Shown: positions 25,994-34,101 of the stretch, piece after piece | Numbering within the stretch: the stretch's first letter is position 1 | Layout of the letters: each line of letters starts with the position of its first letter | Assembly: GCF_000378985.1 (NCBI RefSeq) | Contig: NZ_KB905370.1 | Coordinates: forward strand, 2,341,830 to 2,405,829 | Length of the DNA: 64,000 nt | Reading direction: 5' to 3' | Source of the DNA: Ensifer sp. BR816 | Lineage (GTDB): Bacteria > Pseudomonadota > Alphaproteobacteria > Rhizobiales > Rhizobiaceae | Notes under the pieces: generated by a model | The model's database searches: none | What the model was told of the DNA's origin: nothing | The model's input: the letters and a program-made list of their open reading frames with translations, nothing else | Position numbers and translations under genes: made by a program

Positions 25994-27025
25994 GTGCTCT
26001 CGACCTTGCGCAGGCACTTCAGCATATTCCTTTCGGACGGCTTCTCGCTGTTGGCGTTCACCTCCCTGACCGCGCCGCTGCGGATCGCCAACGAGGTTCT
26101 GGGATACGAAGCCTATTCCTGGGACATCGTTGGCCAACTGGGCGCGTCGGTTCGCACAAGCTGCGGTCTTTGCCTCCCGGTCGATTGCGACATCGAGGCG
26201 GCACGGAACGCGAAGCCCTACGACCGCACGCGGTTCCTTGCGCTCTTGCCAGGCGACAGACGCGGGCCATTCCCTGCACGCTTGATCTCATGGGCAAGGG
26301 AGGCCCTGTCGCGTGGGGTCTCGGTGGCCGGGATCGGCCGGGGCGCTCTCATGCTCGCGGAACATGGCTTCCTCGACGGTCGCCGCTGCGCCGTACATTG
26401 GAGCGTGTTCGGCTTAAGCGTCGAGAACTTCCCGGATGTGGTGTTCTCGCGAGCCTTCTACGAGATCGACGGCCTGCTCCATACATGCGCGGGCGAGGCA
26501 GCCTCGTTCGACCTGATCCTGGAGATTATCAAGCAGGACTTTGGCCAGGACTTGAGGGACTCGATAAATGACGTCGCCTTGCAGGGCCGCGTCCGCAGTC
26601 GGGCGGACCGACAGGCGATGGCGCTGCACATGCGGCTCGAGAGGATTTCCTCCCCACTGCTTCCCGTCGTCAAGCTCATGGAGGAGACGGTGGCCGATCC
26701 GTTGAACTTGGATGAGCTCGTGGCTTCGTCCGGCATATCTCGGCGTCATCTCGAACGATTGTTCCAACAGCACCTCGGCATGTCCCCTCAAAGATACTAC
26801 AGGCAGCTTCGTATCGAGCGCGCCCATGCTCTCCTCGAGAACTCCATGATCCCGATCATCGACGTCGCGATGGCTTCTGGCTTCGTCAGCCAGTCGCACT
26901 TTGCGAAGGTTTACAAGGGCTTCATGGGATGCACGCCGCAAGAGACGAGGACAGGCCGAAGACGAGACGGTGGTTCGGTCGATAGTTTTCGAGAACGAGC
27001 CCTGGCGATGTCGGTGGCCGCCTAG
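25994..27025 (+). CDS. AraC/GlxA-family regulator (GbdR/CdhR-like)
   Basis: This 343-residue regulator joins a DJ-1/PfpI-like N-terminal sensor domain (from FSIFLSDGFSLLAFTSLTAPL to about residue 180) to a C-terminal AraC double helix-turn-helix (LDELVASSGISRRHLERLFQQHLG and DVAMASGFVSQSHFAKVYKGFMG). Regulators of glycine betaine, carnitine and related catabolism (GbdR, CdhR) have exactly this layout. The GTG at 25994 has GGAGGT seven bases upstream, 16 bases after the preceding stop. It probably activates the amine genes on sensing a betaine-derived metabolite; that role is inference from family and place. Confidence 0.88.
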   Translation: MLSTLRRHFSIFLSDGFSLLAFTSLTAPLRIANEVLGYEAYSWDIVGQLGASVRTSCGLCLPVDCDIEAARNAKPYDRTRFLALLPGDRRGPFPARLISWAREALSRGVSVAGIGRGALMLAEHGFLDGRRCAVHWSVFGLSVENFPDVVFSRAFYEIDGLLHTCAGEAASFDLILEIIKQDFGQDLRDSINDVALQGRVRSRADRQAMALHMRLERISSPLLPVVKLMEETVADPLNLDELVASSGISRRHLERLFQQHLGMSPQRYYRQLRIERAHALLENSMIPIIDVAMASGFVSQSHFAKVYKGFMGCTPQETRTGRRRDGGSVDSFRERALAMSVAA

Positions 27026-27095
27026 AGTCCGGGTGGGCGCTTGCGTTATCTAGGGCCCAATGAAGCATGCGGCAGCATGGCTAAAGGTGAGGTGG

Positions 27096-27818
27096 ATGAA
27101 TTCAGGCGCAATCGGCATCATAGAAGAAATCTGGCGCTATCCGGTGAGCTCCCTCGGCGGGGAGCCGTTGTCCTCGGCCCAACTGGGCGCAGACGGCGCG
27201 CTTGGAGACAGAACCTGGTGTCTAGTCGATCCCCAGACGAATAAGCCCGCCACCCCCGAGACCGATCAGCGATGGCGCGCCGCGTTGTTTCTTAGGTCTC
27301 GACTTGCGGACACGGTGCCTGAAATAGGCTTTCCCGATGGCGAATGGCTTGCCGTCACCGACAACAGACTTTCGCCACGGCTGGAGCGCCATTTTTCCTT
27401 TCCGGTCGAGGCGCGACCCTACGGCGATGGCGAGCCCAGCATGGTCAAGAACAGATACCTGCCGAGCCCGGTCCATCTCGTGACCACGGCCTCCTTGGAT
27501 CGACTGTCGTCATACGGGGTGCCGTGGAGGATAAGCGCACGACGGTTTCGTCCCACGATCCTCGTGAGAACCGACTGCGAGCCAGGATTTATCGAGTCCA
27601 TGTGGCTGGGGCGCGATATCCGTGTCGGTTCGGTTATGATGCGCGCGACGGAAGAAACGAAACGTTGCGGGATGACGATGATCGCGCAGCCGAACATCGT
27701 GGAAGAGCCTGAGGTTCTCAGGACTATCGTTCGGCAAAATCGGCGAAATCTCGGCATCTACTGCATTGTCACGGAGCCGAGCACCATTGCCGTTGGAGAC
27801 AAAGTCACGTTGGCTTGA
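27096..27818 (+). CDS. MOSC-domain protein
   Basis: This 240-residue protein has an N-terminal MOSC_N-like beta barrel (IIEEIWRYPVSSLGGEPLSSAQL) and a MOSC domain with RRFRPTILV and a conserved Cys in TKRCGMTM. MOSC proteins bind molybdenum cofactor or carry sulfur, as in the mARC/YcbX enzymes that reduce N-hydroxylated compounds. The ATG at 27096 follows GGTGAGGTGG and is preferred over the one at 27060. It lies 70 bases after the AraC regulator on the same strand; whether it works with the amine genes is unclear. Confidence 0.85.
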   Translation: MNSGAIGIIEEIWRYPVSSLGGEPLSSAQLGADGALGDRTWCLVDPQTNKPATPETDQRWRAALFLRSRLADTVPEIGFPDGEWLAVTDNRLSPRLERHFSFPVEARPYGDGEPSMVKNRYLPSPVHLVTTASLDRLSSYGVPWRISARRFRPTILVRTDCEPGFIESMWLGRDIRVGSVMMRATEETKRCGMTMIAQPNIVEEPEVLRTIVRQNRRNLGIYCIVTEPSTIAVGDKVTLA

Positions 27819-28297
27819 GCCGCAAAGGCGCTGTCTTCGATACAAGATCGTGCACGAATGTCTGGTTTGGCCGGCAACTCGCGCCGTAGCCCGTGAAATC
27901 CTGAAGGACAGCAGTGGGTCGATTCTGCTTATTCCTGTAGGTCTCACCAGGGTGGAAAGCGGAGGTTTGGCTGCCCCTCCATTCAGCTCTAGTTCGCCCG
28001 ACGGAAGCGGCCATTGACACTGTCGCCGCCAAGCCGACTCGACAAATCCATCCCACGTTAACATTCGGCTCCACAGGTTATGCGCATCCAGCTACTCATT
28101 CCACGTTGAAAACCCGGCGCTGACGACCACTAGTCAAGCCAGCGCGGCGGTAGACGCGCGGACCGCACCGGGGCCGCGAACGTTCCAGCAGAACCCTCTG
28201 CCGCTCCCCGTATCACCCGCGCTTGTAGAGCAGAGCATTTGGTTAGACGACGCTTGTCTCGTCGCAGGCTGCCCGGGGCGCTTTCTCCTGTGGCGCC
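27819..28297. other. Intergenic region, no gene supported
   Basis: This stretch separates the amine cluster from the sugar operon. Short open frames exist on both strands but none has a ribosome site, family features or normal rhizobial codon use. Two AT-richer patches (near 28050 and 28090) may mark an old junction. Confidence 0.4.
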
Positions 28298-28331
28298 TGA
28301 ATTATAATTCACAACTTGAATTATATTGACA
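28298..28331 (+). promoter_or_regulatory. Operator-like palindrome and promoter of the sugar/polyol operon
   Basis: The perfect 14-base palindrome TGAATTATAATTCA (28298-28311) is followed by a second half-like copy TTGAATTATATTGA (28315-28328), and the latter merges into a possible -35 box TTGACA (28326-28331). AT-rich tandem sites of this kind in a GC-rich genome suggest a regulator binding region, most likely for the SorC-type protein encoded at 32090-33097. Function is inferred. Confidence 0.55.
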
Positions 28332-28457
28332 GGCGATGCGCTTTGCGTTTAGCTGCCCATACCGGACTTCGAGGAGGAAATCCGGTCTTCACTGAGATCA
28401 GCGTCGGCTCGACGCCCTCGGGCTTTTTGGGAGGGGCTTCGGCCTCGAGGAGGACAC

Positions 28458-29486
28458 TTGCGCACTTTTTTCAGCTCGACCGCGATGGCGGTCCTTACGG
28501 CAGCGCTTTTTGCCGGTTCCGCGGCGGCCGAGACAGATAACCCGTTCCGCTGCAAACCGGGCGAAAAATACGTCATGAACGTCATGGTCTCGGGCGTTGA
28601 ATACTGGTTCCCGGTCTATGAAATGTTCAAGCAGGCCGGCCAGCAGTTCGGCTGTGAGACGGAATATACCGGCACGCCGGAATATGACGTCAACAAGCAG
28701 ATCGCTACCTTCGACCAGGCACTGGCGCAGAATCCGGCCGGCATTCTCGTCCATCCGATGAACTCCGACCCGTTCATCGAGCCGATCAACCGTGCCACCG
28801 ACCAGGGCACGGCAGTCGTCACCTTCGCGGCCGACTCGCCGCTCTCCAGGCGCGTGTCCTTCATCACCTCGGACAACACCCGCGAAGGTATCTATGCGGC
28901 CGACGCGATCGCCGAGAAGATGGGTGGCAAGGGTGAATATGCGGTTCTGGAGAATCCGGGACAGGACAACCACGACAAGCGCATCGCCGCCTTCATTGGC
29001 CGCATGGAGGAGAAGTGGCCGGACATGAAGCTCGTCGGCCGCGCCGCCTCCAACCAGGATCCGACCAAGGCTTATCAGGGTCTCAACAGCATCATCCAGG
29101 CCAATCCGAACCTCGGTGCCGTCTTCATGCCGGAGGCGAACTCGGCGATCGGTGCCGCGCAGGCCAACAAGGAAAGTGGCGGTAAGGTCCTCGTCATGTG
29201 CGCGGACGTCAACGCCAATATCCTCGACATGATCAAGGCCGGCGAGGTCTTCGGCTCGATCAACCCGAACCAGGGCATGCAGGGCTATATGGGCTTCATG
29301 CTGCTTTGGCTCGCCAAGCATCCCGAACTGATCGATCCGATGAACGATGCCAAGCGCTCCGGCTTCAACCCCATGAGCATCCCGGTCGTCGACAATGGCC
29401 TCTCCATTGTGACGGCGGAAAATGCCGACGACTTCTATTGGGACAAGTACCTGCAGCGTCGCGGCACGAAGGGCATCGAGGAGTAA
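28458..29486 (+). CDS. Sugar/polyol ABC transporter, substrate-binding protein (RbsB-like)
   Basis: This 342-residue periplasmic protein has a signal peptide (TAMAVLTAALFAGSAAAE) and a type I periplasmic-binding domain of the ribose/galactose-binding group: VEYWFPVYEMFKQAGQQFG, NPAGILVHPMNSDP, and GAVFMPEANSAIGAAQA. The start is a TTG at 28458, with GAGGAGG seven bases before it. It is first in a nine-gene operon including its ATPase and permease. Ligands of this type are pentoses, polyols or autoinducer-like sugars; here a polyol or pentose is suggested by the enzymes downstream. Confidence 0.92.
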   Translation: MRTFFSSTAMAVLTAALFAGSAAAETDNPFRCKPGEKYVMNVMVSGVEYWFPVYEMFKQAGQQFGCETEYTGTPEYDVNKQIATFDQALAQNPAGILVHPMNSDPFIEPINRATDQGTAVVTFAADSPLSRRVSFITSDNTREGIYAADAIAEKMGGKGEYAVLENPGQDNHDKRIAAFIGRMEEKWPDMKLVGRAASNQDPTKAYQGLNSIIQANPNLGAVFMPEANSAIGAAQANKESGGKVLVMCADVNANILDMIKAGEVFGSINPNQGMQGYMGFMLLWLAKHPELIDPMNDAKRSGFNPMSIPVVDNGLSIVTAENADDFYWDKYLQRRGTKGIEE

Positions 29487-29552
29487 GCTCCGGATTAGCG
29501 CCATCCGCGCCTCATAGTGCGGATGGCCCCACGGAGGGAGGGGGAGGAAGCG

Positions 29553-31076
29553 ATGGCGGAGCCGGTGCTCACGATTCGCGGCGTGACCAAGCACTTTGGG
29601 GCGGTGAAGGCATTGACGGACGTCGACTTCACGCTTGAGCGCGGCGAGATACATGCGCTGTGCGGCGAGAACGGCGCCGGCAAGTCGACGCTGATGAACA
29701 TCATCGCGGGCGTGCTGCTGCCGACCGAAGGCGAAATCCGCGTGGACGGCAAGGTCGTGCGAATCGCCTCTCCTGCCATTGCCCAGTTGCTCGGAATCGG
29801 TCTCGTGCATCAGGAAATCGCGCTCTGCCCGGATGTCACGGTCGCGGAAAACATGTTCATGGCGGCGACCAACCGCCGCCGTACTCCCTTCATGAACTAC
29901 CGCGCGCTCGAACGTGGCGCGCAGGCGGTGATGGACCGGCTTGCCGCGATCGACGTCGGCCGCAAGGTTGCGGACCTGCCAATCTCCAGCCAGCAACTCG
30001 TCGAGATCGCCAAGGCGCTGACGCTCGACTGCCGCGTGCTGATCCTGGACGAGCCGACGGCGGCGCTGACCGAAACCGAGGCGCAGCAGCTCTTTTCGAT
30101 CATCCGCGACCTCAAGGCGAACGGCATATCGATCATCTATATCAGCCATCGCATGGCCGAGATCTTCAGCCTCTGCGACCGTGTCACGGTGTTCCGCGAC
30201 GGCCGTTACGTCTGCACCGATCGCATCGCCGATATCACGCCGGACGACGTGGTGCGCCGCATGGTAGGGCGCGAGATCTCGCAGCTCTATCCGGAAAAGC
30301 TCGAACCGGGCGGGGCGTTCGAGCCGATCTTCGAGGTAGACGACATCGGTGACGGCGAGCGCTTCCATGGCGTCAGCTTCGCGCTGCGCAAGGGCGAGAT
30401 TCTTGGTATCGGTGGCCTGATCGGATCCGGCCGCACGGAAATCGCCGAGGGGATCTGCGGGCTTCGATCGCGCACGGCGGGTGCGGTACGCCTGCGCGGC
30501 AAGGCGCAGGGGATCAATTCCTATTCCGATGCCGTGAAGGCCGGGATCGTCTATCTGTCGGAGGACCGCAAGGGCTCCGGCATCTTTCTGGAGATGTCGG
30601 TCGCGCAGAACATTTCCGTGCTGGATCTGAAGTCGCTGACGAATTCCGTCGGTCTCATGAACGTCCGTGCGGAGGCCTCGCTTGCAGAGGATTTCGCGCG
30701 GCGGCTTGCGGTCCGGATGGGCGGTATCGAGGCACCCGCAAAGTCGCTCTCCGGCGGTAATCAGCAGAAGGTGGCGATCGCCAAGCAGCTCGCGGTGAAG
30801 CCGAAGGTTATTCTGATGGACGAGCCGACACGCGGCATCGATGTCGGCGCGAAGGCGGAAATTCACCGCCTGCTGCGTGAGCTTGCCTGCTCGGGCATCG
30901 GCATCATCGTCATCTCTTCGGAAATGCCGGAGCTGCTCGGTCTCTCGGACCGCGTGCTCGTGGTCCGGGAGGGGCGCATTGCTGGTGAACTCGGCGTTGA
31001 CGAGATGACGGAAGAGGCCGTGATCCGCCTTGCCTCGGGGGTGGGGACGGCAAAGGCGGCAAACCATGCCGCGTGA
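29553..31076 (+). CDS. Sugar ABC transporter ATP-binding protein (RbsA-like)
   Basis: This 507-residue protein holds two tandem ATPase modules, as usual for the RbsA/MglA group. The first has Walker [10 protein letters not shown], signature-region [13 protein letters not shown] and Walker [10 protein letters not shown]; the second has the degenerate P-loop GLIGSGRTE, signature [15 protein letters not shown] and [14 protein letters not shown]. It energises uptake with the permease that follows. The start at 29553 has GGAGGAAG upstream. A 3.2-kb open frame on the opposite strand is a composition artefact. Confidence 0.96.
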   Translation: MAEPVLTIRGVTKHFGAVKALTDVDFTLERGEIHALCGENGAGKSTLMNIIAGVLLPTEGEIRVDGKVVRIASPAIAQLLGIGLVHQEIALCPDVTVAENMFMAATNRRRTPFMNYRALERGAQAVMDRLAAIDVGRKVADLPISSQQLVEIAKALTLDCRVLILDEPTAALTETEAQQLFSIIRDLKANGISIIYISHRMAEIFSLCDRVTVFRDGRYVCTDRIADITPDDVVRRMVGREISQLYPEKLEPGGAFEPIFEVDDIGDGERFHGVSFALRKGEILGIGGLIGSGRTEIAEGICGLRSRTAGAVRLRGKAQGINSYSDAVKAGIVYLSEDRKGSGIFLEMSVAQNISVLDLKSLTNSVGLMNVRAEASLAEDFARRLAVRMGGIEAPAKSLSGGNQQKVAIAKQLAVKPKVILMDEPTRGIDVGAKAEIHRLLRELACSGIGIIVISSEMPELLGLSDRVLVVREGRIAGELGVDEMTEEAVIRLASGVGTAKAANHAA

Positions 31077-31098
31077 CGAGAACGTGGGAGGGACGGGA

Positions 31099-32088
31099 AT
31101 GGCAATCGACACGATGGTGGCAGGCGCGACGAAGACATCGTCCTGGAAACGCATCGGCAGGATGCGCGAGGCGGGGCTGATCGCGATCATCCTCACGCTC
31201 TGCGTGGTCATGAGCTTCGCCTCGCCGCACTTCCTGACACTCGGCAATCTCCGCGCCATGCTGATGAGTTTTTCGGTTGAAGGCATCGTCGTCGTAGGCA
31301 TGACGATCCTGCTCATCGTCGGTGGCATCGACCTCGCGGTCGGCTCCGTCGTCTGCTTTGCAATGGTGCTCTCGGGCACGCTCTTCCTCGCCGGTCTCGA
31401 CCCTTGGACGGCCTCGCTCGTCGGCATCGCCGCGAGCAGCGCGATCGGCGGCATCATGGGCTTCTTCGTGACGGTCGTGGGCCTCAACCACTTCATCACG
31501 TCGCTCGCCGCCATGGTGATCGTACGCGGGCTTTGCCTCATAATCACAAAGGGCACGCCGCTTTCGCTCTTCACGTTGCCGGCGGGCTTCAAGGCGGTCG
31601 GGCAGGGCACGTTCTACGGCGTTCCCTATGTCATCCTGATCTTCGTCGCCGTCGTCATCCTGTTCGATTTCCTGCTGCGCCGTGCGACCGCCTTCCGCAA
31701 GGTCTTCTACACCGGCAGCAACGAGAAGGCGGCGCTCTATTCCGGTATCAAGACCAATCAGGTTAAGTTCTGGGTGACGGTGCTCTGCTCCACGCTCGCC
31801 GGTGTCGCAGGCGTCATCTACATGTCCCGTTTCGGCGCCGCGACCCCCACCTTCGGCGTCGGCATGGAGCTCAACATCATCGCGGCGGCGGTAATCGGCG
31901 GCGCGTCGCTCAACGGCGGTTCGGGCACGATCCTCGGCGCCATCCTCGGCATCGCGCTTCTCTCTGTCGTTACCAGCTCGCTGATCCTGCTCGACGTTTC
32001 GGTCTATTGGCAGGACATGATCAAGGGGTGCATTCTGCTCGCTGCCGTTTCCATCGACCATTTTCTGCACAAGCGGAAGGCCGCCTGA
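31099..32088 (+). CDS. Sugar ABC transporter permease (RbsC-like)
   Basis: This 329-residue inner-membrane protein has about eight to ten hydrophobic segments and the BPD_transp_2 pattern: GIVVVGMTILLIVGGIDLAVGS, then FITSLAAMVIVRGLCLI, YTGSNEKAALYSGI, and ELNIIAAAVIGGASLNGGSG. The ATG at 31099 with GGGAGGGACGGG is preferred; an ATG at 31066 overlapping the ATPase end is possible and would add 11 residues. It forms the homodimeric channel of the importer. Confidence 0.94.
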   Translation: MAIDTMVAGATKTSSWKRIGRMREAGLIAIILTLCVVMSFASPHFLTLGNLRAMLMSFSVEGIVVVGMTILLIVGGIDLAVGSVVCFAMVLSGTLFLAGLDPWTASLVGIAASSAIGGIMGFFVTVVGLNHFITSLAAMVIVRGLCLIITKGTPLSLFTLPAGFKAVGQGTFYGVPYVILIFVAVVILFDFLLRRATAFRKVFYTGSNEKAALYSGIKTNQVKFWVTVLCSTLAGVAGVIYMSRFGAATPTFGVGMELNIIAAAVIGGASLNGGSGTILGAILGIALLSVVTSSLILLDVSVYWQDMIKGCILLAAVSIDHFLHKRKAA

Positions 32089-32089
32089 C

Positions 32090-33097
32090 ATGCCAATTGC
32101 CAAACCGAAACTCAAGACGACAGCACCGCGCGAGGAGATCGTCATCGCCCGCCAGATGCACCAGGCGCTCGTCCTGCACTATATGGAGGGTCTGACGCAG
32201 GCACAGATCGCCGACCATCTCGGCATCTCGCAGGCCACCGTCAACCGCCTCATCAAGCGCGGCCGCCAGCTCGGTCTCGTTGAGATCAAGATCAAATCGC
32301 CGGTCGAGGCGCTGGTCGAAATGGAGGAGCGACTGCTGGCGCTCGGCGGCATCAGCCGCGCGGTCGTGGTGCCCACCGTCTCCGACAACCCGCAGACTGC
32401 GCTCCAGGCGGTCGGTGAGGCGGCGGCACGGCTGTTGCTCCAGCAGATCGGCGACGGCGACACGATCTGCATCACTGGCGGCAAGGGCGTCAGCGCCGTC
32501 GTCGCCGGCCTGCAGCCGCCGCGCCGCTTCGATGTCGAGGTCATTCCGGCAACGGGCTGCGTGCAGGGCAAACACTATACGGACGTCAACCATGTCTCGA
32601 CCCTGATGGCCGACCGGCTCGGAGGGCGCTCCTACCAGATCCACGCACCCCTCTTTGCCGACGATGCCGAGCAGCGGGCGATGCTGATCAACATGCGCTC
32701 CGTGGCCGACGTCTTCAAACGGGCGCGCGAGGCGAAGGTGGCGGTGGTCGGCATCGGCTCGATCCTGACGGACGACTCGAGCTACTACGATCTGCACCCG
32801 TCCTCCAGCACCGATCGGGCGGCGATCGAACGCTCCGGCGCGACCTGCGAACTGCTCGCCCACCTGCTCGACGATCGGGGCCGGGTTTGCGACTACAGCC
32901 TCAACCGTTCGCTGGTGTCGCTGACGCTTGAGGAATTTGCCTCGATCCCGACCAAGATCGGCGTCGCGAGCGGACCCAACAAGGCGGGCCCGATTCTCAG
33001 CGTCATGCGGGGCAATCATCTCGACACGCTCGTAACCGACGAGGCCACCGGCGCGCGCATTCTTGAAATTGCGTCCGAGCAAGGATTTTCCGCATGA
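32090..33097 (+). CDS. SorC-family transcriptional regulator (EryD/DeoR-like)
   Basis: This 335-residue protein has an N-terminal helix-turn-helix (LHYMEGLTQAQIADHLGISQATVNRLIKRGRQLG) and a sugar-phosphate-binding domain (GDTICITGGKGVSAVVAG, VEVIPATGCVQG, VGIGSILTD, NKAGPILSVMRG). This is the layout of SorC, LsrR and EryD, which repress transport/catabolic operons until a phosphorylated intermediate binds. It starts two bases after the permease and overlaps the next gene by ATGA, so it is expressed with the genes it presumably controls. Confidence 0.93.
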   Translation: MPIAKPKLKTTAPREEIVIARQMHQALVLHYMEGLTQAQIADHLGISQATVNRLIKRGRQLGLVEIKIKSPVEALVEMEERLLALGGISRAVVVPTVSDNPQTALQAVGEAAARLLLQQIGDGDTICITGGKGVSAVVAGLQPPRRFDVEVIPATGCVQGKHYTDVNHVSTLMADRLGGRSYQIHAPLFADDAEQRAMLINMRSVADVFKRAREAKVAVVGIGSILTDDSSYYDLHPSSSTDRAAIERSGATCELLAHLLDDRGRVCDYSLNRSLVSLTLEEFASIPTKIGVASGPNKAGPILSVMRGNHLDTLVTDEATGARILEIASEQGFSA

Positions 33098-34089
33098 GTG
33101 GTGAGCAGTTAATCCGCGAAATCGGACGCTCCGGCGTCAAGGCATCCGCCGTGGGCCTCGGCACCTGGGCGATCGGCGGCTGGATGTGGGGTGGAACGGA
33201 TGAGGCGGAAGCGATTGCCGCCATTCAGGCTTCGCTCGACGCCGGCGTCACCCTCATCGATACGGCGCCGGCCTATGGCCTCGGCCGGTCAGAAGAGATC
33301 GTCGGCAAGGCGATCGCGGGCCGCCGCGACAAGGCGGTGATAGTCACGAAATGCGGCCTCGTGTGGCATACGCAGAAAGGCAACCACTTCTTCGACCAGG
33401 ACGGCAAGCCAGTCCATCGTTATCTCGGTCGGAGCTCGATCATCCATGAGGTTGAGCAAAGCCTGCGCCGGCTCGGCACTGATCATATCGACCTCTATAT
33501 CACCCACTGGCAGGACGCGACGACGCCCGTCGAGGAGACGGTTGCGGCTCTGGAAGAGCTGAAGCAAGCCGGCAAGATCCGCGCGATCGGCGCCAGCAAC
33601 GTCAGCCCGTCGGAACTGGAGCAATACATCAGCACCGGATCGCTCGACGCGATCCAGGAACGGTTCAGCATGATCGATCGCCAAATCGAGGCGGACCTGC
33701 TGCCGCTCACGGTCGCCTATCGCGTGTCGACGCTCAGCTACTCTTCGCTCGCGCTCGGCCTGCTCTCCGGCACGATAGGACCGGACCGGGCGTTTTCAGG
33801 CGACGACCAGCGCAAGGACAATCCACGCTTTTCCGTGGCCAACCGGCAGAAGGCGAAGGATTTCGCCGAGGCGATCCGGCCCGTCGCGGAGCGGCACGGC
33901 GCCAGCATAGCGCAGACGGTAATCGCCTGGACGCTCAACCGGCCGGGCGTGACCTTTGCCCTGTGCGGCGCGCGCAACACGGCACAGGCGCTCGACAATG
34001 CGCGAGCGGGCACGCTGCGACTCGGTGCGGAAGACCTAGCGGCCATCGATGCCGCCATTACGGCGAAGCTGGCCAACATGGACCGATAA
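33094..34089 (+). CDS. Aldo/keto reductase
   Basis: This 331-residue NADPH-dependent reductase has the (beta/alpha)8 barrel marks: GLGTWAIGGWMWGG, the catalytic Asp in LIDTAPAYGLGRSEE, the Lys in VIVTKCGL, and the HWQD segment. Length and motifs fit the YajO/Tas-like group. It is translationally coupled to the SorC gene (ATGA) and sits between transport and phosphorylation genes, so it probably interconverts an aldose or ketose with a polyol. Confidence 0.92.
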   Translation: MSGEQLIREIGRSGVKASAVGLGTWAIGGWMWGGTDEAEAIAAIQASLDAGVTLIDTAPAYGLGRSEEIVGKAIAGRRDKAVIVTKCGLVWHTQKGNHFFDQDGKPVHRYLGRSSIIHEVEQSLRRLGTDHIDLYITHWQDATTPVEETVAALEELKQAGKIRAIGASNVSPSELEQYISTGSLDAIQERFSMIDRQIEADLLPLTVAYRVSTLSYSSLALGLLSGTIGPDRAFSGDDQRKDNPRFSVANRQKAKDFAEAIRPVAERHGASIAQTVIAWTLNRPGVTFALCGARNTAQALDNARAGTLRLGAEDLAAIDAAITAKLANMDR

Positions 34090-34101
34090 CGGACTGCTAT
34101 C

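Noticed and set aside
28398..31610. An open frame of about 1070 codons on the minus strand across the sugar transporter genes
   Set aside because: It lies antisense to three well-supported ABC transporter genes, has no domain features and is low in complexity. Such long antisense frames are common in GC-rich genomes with strong third-position bias.
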